Source: CBDVAK01 sp965371945
Lineage (GTDB): Bacteria > Pseudomonadota > Gammaproteobacteria > Competibacterales > JAHEDQ01
NCBI GenBank assembly: GCA_965371945.1
Contig: CBDVAK010000064.1
Coordinates: forward strand, 1 to 13,995
Direction of reading: 5' to 3'
Length of the DNA: 13,995 nt
This document shows positions 7,522 to 13,854 of this stretch, piece by piece. How positions within the stretch are numbered: position 1 is the stretch's first letter; every line of letters starts with the position of its first letter. Position numbers and translations under genes: made by a program. The notes under the pieces are model-generated. The model saw nothing but the letters and a program-made list of their open reading frames with translations, was not told the DNA's origin and did not search any database.

Positions 7522-7555
7522 TATTTATCCGTTAACAGATTGACAAGGGGTAGAG

Positions 7556-7882
7556 ATGGCAAAGATTGACCTCGGTTCTATGTCGGCTTCCGACCTGAAG
7601 GACCTGATCAAGCAGGCGACCATTGAAATCGGCCGCAAGGAAAAACAGCTGATCAAGGAAGCCCGCGCAAGAGTTGCGGAAATTGCCGACGAGTATGGCG
7701 TCATGATGGACGAACTGCTCAAGGTTCCGGCACGCGTACGCGCATCGCGCGGCAAGGCGGCGCCCAAGTTCCGTAATCCCAAGAATGAGACGCAGACTTG
7801 GGCCGGTCGCGGCCGCAAGCCGGCATGGCTGGAAGCGGAACTGAAGAAAGGCGCCAAGCTGGAAAGCTTCGCCATCAAGTGA
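7556..7882 (+). CDS. H-NS family nucleoid-associated protein
   Basis: The 108-residue product is a small H-NS-like nucleoid protein of the type common in Beta- and Gammaproteobacteria. Residues about 8-55 are strongly helical and charged, consistent with the oligomerisation region. A basic linker (58-74) leads to the C-terminal DNA-binding core TWAGRGRKPAWL (81-92), which holds the minor-groove-binding G-R-G-R loop. Such proteins bind AT-rich DNA and often silence horizontally acquired genes. The ATG follows GGGG about 8 bases upstream. The gene stands alone, divergent from trmB, and is followed by a strong hairpin. It is much shorter than XrvA/MvaT-type variants with extensions, and nothing appears missing. 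Which paralogue class it belongs to cannot be decided here. Confidence 0.9.
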   Translation: MAKIDLGSMSASDLKDLIKQATIEIGRKEKQLIKEARARVAEIADEYGVMMDELLKVPARVRASRGKAAPKFRNPKNETQTWAGRGRKPAWLEAELKKGAKLESFAIK

Positions 7883-7896
7883 GGTAGCCCTGCACC

Positions 7897-7922
7897 GCGA
7901 CGGAGCATCAATGCTCCGTCGC
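7897..7922 (+). terminator. Hairpin terminator after the H-NS family gene
   Basis: An 11-bp perfect stem (GCGACGGAGCA with its complement) closes a TCAA tetraloop 14 bases after the stop codon. The following bases contain only a short CTTTAT instead of a real T-run, so termination may be inefficient or the hairpin may mainly protect the transcript end. Confidence 0.65.
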
Positions 7923-7973
7923 AGTGACTTTATGATGTGGCGGGGCTTGGTGAGCGGGTACCAAGGCTCCGAG

Positions 7974-8019
7974 CTTGGGCGATTGGCGGAGAACAACCAC
8001 CGGATTGTGCAGGTTTCGT
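7974..8019 (+). repeat. Left copy of an imperfect ~50-bp direct repeat
   Basis: This segment aligns in the same orientation with 13940-13988. The shared blocks, in order, are CTT, GGCGATTGGC, GA, AACAA, ACC, GATTG, GCAGG and TTTCGT. A hand alignment gives 39 identical columns of 50, 6 mismatches and 5 gap positions. It lies between the H-NS gene hairpin and the tRNA-Gly gene in otherwise geneless DNA. On the minus strand both copies can be read through a shared S-A-N-R tetrapeptide, so they could be decayed coding remnants, but no intact gene is present. Confidence 0.6.
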
Positions 8020-8136
8020 TCGTATTCAAGGCGTGTCAGCAGGCGCACAGCAGGACTATATCATTGTTGGCGCAACGTGGAAGTCGGACGAAAGAAAAAG
8101 CAAGCGGTTATGTTCAGATAGAAAGTAGCTTGACGG

Positions 8137-8210
8137 GCGGGCGTCGTATAATGGTATTACCTCAGCTTCCCAAGCTGGAGACGAGGGTTCGATTCCCTTC
8201 GCCCGCTCCA
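8137..8210 (+). tRNA. tRNA-Gly (anticodon CCC)
   Basis: This is a 74-nt gene with CCA encoded. The acceptor stem pairs GCGGGCG (8137-8143) with CGCCCGC (8200-8206), followed by discriminator T and CCA (8208-8210). The anticodon loop TTCCCAA gives anticodon CCC, reading GGG. The T-arm is GAGGG-TTCGATT-CCCTT, with one G-T pair. The sequence closely resembles E. coli glyU. It is a single tRNA, not part of a cluster. The TATAAT inside its 5' half (8147-8152) is D-arm sequence and not a promoter. Confidence 0.96.
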
Positions 8211-8788
8211 TCGCTCCTGGCCTGTGGTGCCCGCATCCTTTGCCTCGAATAGCGGTGTTGCCCGACAGGACGGCGCCTATCTGCAGGAGTATCCGTCAGC
8301 CCAGAGTATCGGATACATGTGGCCACTCGACGTGCTGTCTGGTTCAATAACGATCGGATCGACCTGCCCTTTCAGGATACCCGAAAATAGCATTGCAGCT
8401 TTGTCCCTTATTGTGGCGATCTGACTGCCCGCATCAGCCTGATCTACATAAGTCAGGATGTATGCCTACGAGACAAATACCCGCGGCACAACGCGATGCC
8501 GCGGTTTCACTTCTGTCAACAAAGTTACCGGCGTGCTTGTCTTTGCGCCCCTCTTCCGCGCCGTGGCGCTCATGATGCCCGGATCGCGAGAGTCCCGGCT
8601 CTTGCGCAACCCCGACGTCATCGGCAGGCAGGAGTGAGTGTCCTGGCCGCCGCACTGCGCACGGGTCACGGTCGCATAGCCCGTCGCGTGGCGTATCTGT
8701 GTGCACCTGGGCATGGATTGTGCTCAAGGCTTGAAAACCGGGTGGGGGTGTACCACCCGTAATTGTTTGCTTCACGGATGATGCCACT
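8211..8788. other. 578-bp intergenic region with hairpins and repeated GGATAC motifs, no convincing gene
   Basis: No reading frame here has a recognisable product or a good ribosome binding site; the open frames of 60-117 codons have low-complexity Arg/Pro/Ala-rich translations typical of non-coding GC-rich DNA. Visible structure includes GGATAC or its complement three times (8289-8294, 8311-8316, 8375-8380). Two short palindromes share the same centre form: GTATC-G-GATAC at 8306-8316 and CGATC-G-GATCG at 8351-8361. An 8-bp hairpin with one G-T pair lies at 8585-8606. The region must contain the promoter of the peptidase gene, but none could be assigned with confidence. Confidence 0.5.
8739..8759. 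promoter_or_regulatory. 7-bp hairpin in the leader of the C25 peptidase gene
   Basis: CGGGTGG (8739-8745) pairs perfectly with CCACCCG (8753-8759) around a 7-base loop, 29 bp before the ATG. On the minus strand it is followed by GTTTTC, so it could also serve as a weak terminator in that direction. Role unknown. Confidence 0.45.
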
Positions 8789-11700
8789 ATGAGAGTCGGT
8801 ATTCGCGATGTTCTGGTCCTGATCGCATTCTGTCTGACTGCATTCCAGAGCCAGGCAGCGACCGTTACCGTTGATACCTACGCCGATGAATGGCGCGACG
8901 AGGCGACTTGTTCGTTGCGCCAAGCCATTCGCGCCATCAATTGGGGACGCGATTATAGAGGCTGCCAGGCCGCCGGCAGTTACGGCACTGACGACACCAT
9001 CGTGCTTGACAGCGGTACCTATGCGCTGACCCGCAACGGTAGTGGTGAAGGTAAGGGTGATCTCGACATCAATGCCTCGGTGGTGATCTACGGCACTGGT
9101 GGCAATGCCGCGGGCACGGTGATCGATGCCTCGGCGACCAACGACCGGGTTTTCGAAATCCTCGGTGGCACCGTGACACTGTCCCAACTGCTAATCACCG
9201 GCGGCACCACAAGTGCTGATTTCAGCGGCGGTGGGGTACAGAATTCCGGCGGCAACCTCACCATCAACTATTCCACCATCAGTGGCAACACCGGCATCGG
9301 TCGGGCTGCGGGTGGAGTTGGCAATGATGCCGCGTTGACTATCATCGCCAGCACAATCGCCGACAACAGCAACGCCGATGCCACCGTCGGCGCGGGTGTC
9401 GACAACAACGACGGTTCCGGTACCGCCATCCTGGTCAGCACCACGATCAGCGACAACAACGGCAACGGCCCCGGGGTCTATTCGTTTCGGGGCACCACCG
9501 AGCTCACCAACGTCACCCTGGCGGGCAACGCCGGTGCGGCCCTGGCCGTCCAGAACGGCAGCGACATTACCATCCGCAACTCGATCGTGACCGACGGCTG
9601 CGTGTTCAGCCGCGGCGGTACGCTCAGCGACGGCGACTTCAATATCGACGCCGGCAACAGTTGCGGTTTCAGCGCCGCCAACAGTCTCAGCGGCACCAAC
9701 CCCATGATTGGCGTGCTGGCTGACAATGGCGGCGCCACCCACACCCGGACCATCGACAACAACAGTCCGGCATTCGACCGCATACCCACTGGTAGTAACC
9801 AATGTCTCGGGGCCATCACCACCGACCAGCGCAATGCACCTCGCGCCGGTGGCAGTCCCGACACCGGGTACGCTGCCTGCGACGTCGGCGCTTTCGAATA
9901 TGTCCCGAGCTATACGCTGGCAGTGATCGCCGGAATCCGCGGCTACACCGACAGCGCCGGACAAACCGTGATCGAATGGCACACCATCGCCGAGCTGGGG
10001 AGCGCCGGTTTCGACCTGCAGCGCCGTGATCGAGCGACCCGTAGTTGGGTGCGCGTCAACCAGCAATTGGTCCCGGGCCTGCTCGATGCCCCCCAGGGTG
10101 GCGAGTACCAGGTGGTGGACGACACCGCTGTCGCTGGTGAGAGTTATCGCTATCGTCTGGTGGAGACCGAGATCAGCGGCCGACAACGGCGCTACGGCCC
10201 CTGGTGGGTGACCATCGACGCTGCCGCCGGCAGCAGCGACTGGCTGCAGTCAAAACAGCAGCGTCGAGCGCATCGTCGCCCGCATATCGTGAAACAACCA
10301 GCAGTTGCGGCGGGTACTTCTGCGTCAAGCACCTCGTCGCGGCGTGCAAAACGGCGTGCCTTGGCAGCCGGCATCATGTCCGGCAGCCGCACGGTTGGGC
10401 GTATTCTGGTGCGTGAAGACGGGCTCTACCAACTGAAGCTGGTTGAAATGTCGATACTGCTGGGAGAAAGCCCCGCGGCAATCAGTTATCGGCTGCAGTT
10501 GGGTGAGTTGCGCTTGACCAACCGTGGTAAGCCGGTCGCCTGGCATGCCAGCGCTGACAACGGTGCGCTGCAGTTCTATGGTCAGGCACCGCGCAGCTCC
10601 TATACCCGGGACAATGTCTACTGGCTGAGTCGGGCACGTGGCGAGCGCATGGTCGCGGTTCCCGACAGTGGGGCTGTCGCGGTATCCGGAGCCAGCTTTG
10701 CAGCCATCCGCACGTTCGAACAGGACCGCCTCGCGGCCACCGCAATCACCACCGATCCCGACAGCGACTACTGGTACTGGGACTACCTGGTGGCGGGAGA
10801 CGCCGGTATGGGCCACAAGAGCTATGATATCGAACTGCCGGGCGTGGCGCCCGGCTCCCGGGCCAGCATCACCGTCTATCTGCGCGGCGCCAACGATCCT
10901 GGCGAAGGTGACGACCATCGGGTGGAGGTGATTCTCAACGGTGCGCTGCTTGGCAGCGGCCAGTGGAATGGCACCGATCGCTACGCCATCGAACTCCCTC
11001 TGGACCCGGCAATGCTCATTGCCGGTACCAATACCGTGGAACTGACCGCCAGTGTTGTTCCCGAAGTCAGCGGCAGCATCTTCTTTTTTGACGCCATCGA
11101 AGTCGCATTTCCCTCACCCTACCGGGCCGAAGGGGACGTGCTGGACCTCTACGCCGACGATCATGCCACCGTCACCGTGGATGGTTTTTCGGCTGCCGAT
11201 ATCCGTGTCGTGGATATCAGTGAGCCCATGCACCCGCAATGGCTCGAGGATGTCATCGTCGAACCTGGCGTTGGGGTCGAGCTTGGTAACGGTTTCCAGG
11301 TGAGCTTTCGTATCCGTGAACCGGGACGCCGCTACCTGGCGCTGAGCGGCACCGCGATCAAGCGCCCGTTTGCGATGAGGCCGGATCGTCGGGCCGGTCT
11401 GCGTGACCGTGGCAATGGCGCCGACTATCTGGTGATCGCTCCAGCCAGTCTGAAGCAAGGTGCCAGGGCACTGGCCCGCTACCGCCGCGGCAGCGGTCTA
11501 CGTACCCGGGTGGTGGTGCTGGAGGAAATATACGACGAGTTCAACCATGGGTTGGCCAGTCCCCACGCTTTGCGGCGCTTTCTGGCCTACGCTTTCAGGA
11601 AATGGTCGAGCCGACCCCGGTTCGTGGTCCTGGTCGGCAAGGGCACGCTCGACTATCGCGATCTCAAAGGCGAAGGCGACAACCTGATGCCACCCATGCT

Positions 11701-12433
11701 AGTGGGTACCGAACTAGGCCTGTTCTCCTCCGACAACCGTTTCGCGGATGTCAACCGCGACGGCATGCCGGAGATGGCCGTGGGTCGCATCCCGGCGCGC
11801 AGCAACCGAGAAGTGGTCGCCTATGTTGCCAAGCTGACACGCTACGAAAGCGTTGCGGCCGACAAAAACGTTTTGTTGCTGTCGGATGATACCGATATCG
11901 CCGGCAACTTCCTGGCGGCCAGCCGCACACTGGCGCGCACGCTGACCGGCAGGTTCAAGACCGGCGAAATCAGTCTCGCCAATGCCCCGCTGGAAGTCGC
12001 CCGGGAGCGCTTGTTCCAGAGCCTGGAAACCGGCGTGGGCATGGTCAACTACCAGGGCCACGGTGGGGTGTCGCAGCTTGCAGTCGAGGGGCTCTTGACC
12101 AGCGCCGACCTGGCCAGCCTGAACAACAGCGCCCGCACCCCGATACTTACCGCGCTCACCTGCGTGGTCAACCGTTTCGAGCTGCCGGGGTTCGATAGTC
12201 TCGGCGAAGAGCTGGTGATGGCGCCCAACACCGGCATGATCGCAGTGTGGTCAGCCTCCGGCGTGTCCGTCAACGCAGACGCCCTGGTACTCAACCGGGA
12301 ATTCTACCGGGCCCACCGCCGCACCCTCGGTGCCACCATCCGCAAAGCCCTGCGCGAGTATCGCAAGCAGGTCTCTACGCCCCGGGTCACCAACACCTAC
12401 AACCTGATCGGTGACCCGGCAATACGCATGTGA
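8789..12433 (+). CDS. Exported CSLREA/beta-helix protein with C-terminal C25 (gingipain-type) cysteine peptidase
   Basis: The product has 1214 residues. Residues 1-23 form a signal peptide (basic start, hydrophobic 8-19, likely cleavage after SQA). CSLRQAI (41-47) matches the CSLREA domain signature. Residues about 50-325 are Gly/Asn/Ser/Thr-rich repeats of the right-handed parallel beta-helix type, ending in a choice-of-anchor-Q-like block (about 326-371, SPAFD to DVGAFEY). A fibronectin-III-like segment (about 377-478) and an Arg/Lys-rich linker (about 485-525) follow. From about 534 come beta-sandwich regions usual for C25 proteins. The peptidase domain spans about 878-1214 with the D-N-R-F-A-D-V-N-R-D-G segment (982-992) before GRIPA, H1091 in YQGHGG and C1125 in LTCVVN, 34 residues apart as expected for the gingipain dyad. 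It ends at LIGDPAIRM with no sorting tail. A four-codon ATGATGCCACTATGA frame overlaps the start. Its substrate is unknown. Confidence 0.88.
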   Translation: MRVGIRDVLVLIAFCLTAFQSQAATVTVDTYADEWRDEATCSLRQAIRAINWGRDYRGCQAAGSYGTDDTIVLDSGTYALTRNGSGEGKGDLDINASVVIYGTGGNAAGTVIDASATNDRVFEILGGTVTLSQLLITGGTTSADFSGGGVQNSGGNLTINYSTISGNTGIGRAAGGVGNDAALTIIASTIADNSNADATVGAGVDNNDGSGTAILVSTTISDNNGNGPGVYSFRGTTELTNVTLAGNAGAALAVQNGSDITIRNSIVTDGCVFSRGGTLSDGDFNIDAGNSCGFSAANSLSGTNPMIGVLADNGGATHTRTIDNNSPAFDRIPTGSNQCLGAITTDQRNAPRAGGSPDTGYAACDVGAFEYVPSYTLAVIAGIRGYTDSAGQTVIEWHTIAELGSAGFDLQRRDRATRSWVRVNQQLVPGLLDAPQGGEYQVVDDTAVAGESYRYRLVETEISGRQRRYGPWWVTIDAAAGSSDWLQSKQQRRAHRRPHIVKQPAVAAGTSASSTSSRRAKRRALAAGIMSGSRTVGRILVREDGLYQLKLVEMSILLGESPAAISYRLQLGELRLTNRGKPVAWHASADNGALQFYGQAPRSSYTRDNVYWLSRARGERMVAVPDSGAVAVSGASFAAIRTFEQDRLAATAITTDPDSDYWYWDYLVAGDAGMGHKSYDIELPGVAPGSRASITVYLRGANDPGEGDDHRVEVILNGALLGSGQWNGTDRYAIELPLDPAMLIAGTNTVELTASVVPEVSGSIFFFDAIEVAFPSPYRAEGDVLDLYADDHATVTVDGFSAADIRVVDISEPMHPQWLEDVIVEPGVGVELGNGFQVSFRIREPGRRYLALSGTAIKRPFAMRPDRRAGLRDRGNGADYLVIAPASLKQGARALARYRRGSGLRTRVVVLEEIYDEFNHGLASPHALRRFLAYAFRKWSSRPRFVVLVGKGTLDYRDLKGEGDNLMPPMLVGTELGLFSSDNRFADVNRDGMPEMAVGRIPARSNREVVAYVAKLTRYESVAADKNVLLLSDDTDIAGNFLAASRTLARTLTGRFKTGEISLANAPLEVARERLFQSLETGVGMVNYQGHGGVSQLAVEGLLTSADLASLNNSARTPILTALTCVVNRFELPGFDSLGEELVMAPNTGMIAVWSASGVSVNADALVLNREFYRAHRRTLGATIRKALREYRKQVSTPRVTNTYNLIGDPAIRM

Positions 12434-12685
12434 GCGTGCGGCATGGCGACGCAATCAGGCGCTTGGCGATAAGACAAGTACACTTAACTTTGCTGACATA
12501 AATCGCCTCAACGCGGCGCAGGCCGCGCTGTGCGCACCGGCCGCGCGGGGCTGGATTGCGCCGGGGTGGGAAGGCGGTCCACGTCCTCTCTCGCGGCCAG
12601 AGAGAGCATCCCTTCCATCCCCATTCTCTCCCAGCTCCTGTGCCGATTGTTACTGCTGATCGCCGCAGAACAGGTTCCGCGAGAG
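12434..12685. other. Intergenic region with two GC-rich hairpins between the peptidase and antitoxin genes
   Basis: No gene is supported here. CGCGGC-GCAG-GCCGCG (12512-12527) is a 6-bp stem with a tetraloop, and CTCTCTC/GAGAGAG (12586-12592 and 12600-12606) is a perfect 7-bp stem with a 7-base loop followed by a pyrimidine-rich stretch. Either could help end the peptidase transcript, though neither has a T-run. Confidence 0.45.
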
Positions 12686-12739
12686 TGTGTTGTAAATGCA
12701 GCATGATGCCCATATGATGTGCAAATACATCACAACACA
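12686..12739 (+). promoter_or_regulatory. RES-Xre promoter embedded in inverted repeats (putative antitoxin operator)
   Basis: TTGTAA (12690-12695, four of six) and TATGAT (12713-12718, five of six) are spaced exactly 17 bp. Perfect 8-bp arms TGTGTTGT (12686-12693) and ACAACACA (12732-12739) enclose the whole promoter. A second perfect inverted repeat, TGATGT-N6-ACATCA (12715-12732), covers the -10 and the expected start of transcription. This layout fits autorepression by the Xre-family antitoxin. The predicted start near 12725 falls after the GTG at 12719, which favours translation from the ATG at 12752. Confidence 0.65.
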
Positions 12740-12751
12740 GACTCCTTCCAA

Positions 12752-13102
12752 ATGAGCCGGGCCCTCAAAACTGACCGAAAAGCAGTCCTCTCAAGAGCGC
12801 TGCTCAATGCTGGCAAGGTGATGGGTCTGTCGCAGAGTGAATTGGGAGTCATCATCGGCAAAGACCGGACTTCTATTTGCCGCGGGCTCGACCCGGATGG
12901 CAAGGCGGGTGAGCTGGCGTTGTTGCTGATCCGCTGCTATCGCGATCTGTATGCTCTGGTGGGTGGTCAGCCACTGGATATCCGGCACTGGATGCACACC
13001 GAAAACCTGCATACGGGTGGCATTCCCGCGGAACAAGTCAGGACCGTACAGGGTTTGAGCCGAGTGCTGCAGTATCTGGATGCAATCCGCGCCAAAGTCT
13101 GA
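12752..13102 (+). CDS. Xre/MbcA/ParS-family antitoxin of a RES-Xre module
   Basis: This is the 116-residue antitoxin and probable autorepressor. Residues about 10-48 form a helix-turn-helix (RAVLNA-type helix, then GLSQSELGVIIGKDRTSICRGL). Residues about 58-116 match the toxin-binding MbcA/ParS/Xre domain (DUF2384): RCYRDLYALVGG, HWMHTENLHTGGIPAEQV, then GLSRVLQYLDAI. In known RES-Xre pairs this C-terminal domain blocks the toxin's NAD-binding site. The ATG was preferred over an in-frame GTG at 12719 (11 more residues) because the GTG lies upstream of the predicted transcription start and relatives begin near here. No good Shine-Dalgarno precedes either. The stop overlaps the toxin start by one base (TGATG), indicating translational coupling. 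Confidence 0.88.
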   Translation: MSRALKTDRKAVLSRALLNAGKVMGLSQSELGVIIGKDRTSICRGLDPDGKAGELALLLIRCYRDLYALVGGQPLDIRHWMHTENLHTGGIPAEQVRTVQGLSRVLQYLDAIRAKV

Positions 13103-13854
13103 TGATGCAATCGCTACCTGGCGGGAATCCCCGTCTGCAGACCGCGATTCAAGGCAAGCTGGTTCGTATCGTCGAGAGTCAGCAACAGGTTGCGACAACC
13201 GGCCTGGTTGGGGATCTGTTTGAACAGGCGTTGCTGGAAGACATGCTGGAAGCCACCAAGCCGCCGGTCCGCGACGGTGCGGAGGACTTGCACTACCTGC
13301 TTGCGACTCCGTTTCGCTATCCACCACTACGGCATGGATCGCGGTTCGGCAGTGCTCGTGAGCCGGCACTATTCTATGGATCTCGCCAAGTCTCCACCGC
13401 ACTTGCGGAAACAGCCTACTATCGGTTCGTATTCTGGCTAGGTATGGAGGAGCCCCCACCGTCACGACAACTCATTTCACAGCATACCGCGTTGGGTGCC
13501 CGATACCGCAGCATGCGCGGCTTACGATTGCAAATGCCACCCTTCGATGTATGGGAACAACAACTGAAAGATCCACAAGACTATTCTTTTACGCAACGTC
13601 TCGGAACGACCATGCGCGAAGCCGGTGTCCAGGCTTTCGAATGTTTATCCGCACGCACTCCCAAACGTGCAGTCAATATCGGCCTCTTTACGCCCAACGC
13701 ACTGGTCGGCAAGCAACCGTTGTACCTTCAACTCTGGCTCTGCGAAACGCGTGCCGAGCGGGTAAACTTCAGCGCTGCCGGTAGTGACTCGTTTCACACC
13801 TTTCCACTCGATTCCTTTCAGGTGGAGGGCGTCTTCCCGCATCCCGCCACGTAG
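13102..13854 (+). CDS. RES-domain toxin (NAD+-degrading), partner of the Xre antitoxin
   Basis: RES toxins deplete cellular NAD+ by glycohydrolase or phosphorolysis and cause growth arrest. The 250-residue protein carries the three name-giving positions: R72 in FRYPPLRHGSRFG, E103 in STALAETAYYR, and S183 in ECLSARTPKRAVNIGLFTP. FYGSRQVSTALAE (91-103) is the typical active-site stretch. About 65 residues precede the RES core (Gln/Leu/Glu-rich, probably helical), more than the shortest family members have. Two adjacent ATG codons at 13102 and 13105 are possible starts; the first overlaps the antitoxin stop. All three conserved residues are present, so the toxin appears active. The antitoxin-first order is usual for this type II module. 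The codon and base use look less GC-rich than the left half by eye. Confidence 0.9.
   Translation: MMQSLPGGNPRLQTAIQGKLVRIVESQQQVATTGLVGDLFEQALLEDMLEATKPPVRDGAEDLHYLLATPFRYPPLRHGSRFGSAREPALFYGSRQVSTALAETAYYRFVFWLGMEEPPPSRQLISQHTALGARYRSMRGLRLQMPPFDVWEQQLKDPQDYSFTQRLGTTMREAGVQAFECLSARTPKRAVNIGLFTPNALVGKQPLYLQLWLCETRAERVNFSAAGSDSFHTFPLDSFQVEGVFPHPAT

Noticed and set aside
8130..8152. TTGACG followed by TATAAT, looking like a strong sigma70 promoter
   Set aside because: The spacing is 11 bp, far too short, and the TATAAT lies within the tRNA-Gly gene where it forms part of the D-arm region.
7911..8252. Open frames through 7911-8252, including one across the tRNA
   Set aside because: They run through a hairpin and a tRNA gene, have no motif and no ribosome binding site.
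8518..8529. AACAAAGTTACC shared with 13957-13968 as a third repeat copy
   Set aside because: Several shared 12-mers are expected by chance in a 14-kb window and the flanks align poorly, so it is not counted as a copy.
8434..8787. 117-codon minus-strand frame and overlapping + strand frames before the peptidase gene
   Set aside because: The translations are Arg/Gly/His-rich with no recognisable family and no start signals; treated as non-coding.
9191..10186. 331-codon open frame on the minus strand opposite the beta-helix region
   Set aside because: It mirrors the Gly/Asn/Thr repeat codons of the real gene and has no signal peptide, motif or ribosome binding site.
12719..12751. GTG start 11 codons upstream for the antitoxin
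   Set aside because: It is immediately after the predicted -10 hexamer and so would lie upstream of the transcript start; its residues show no family similarity.
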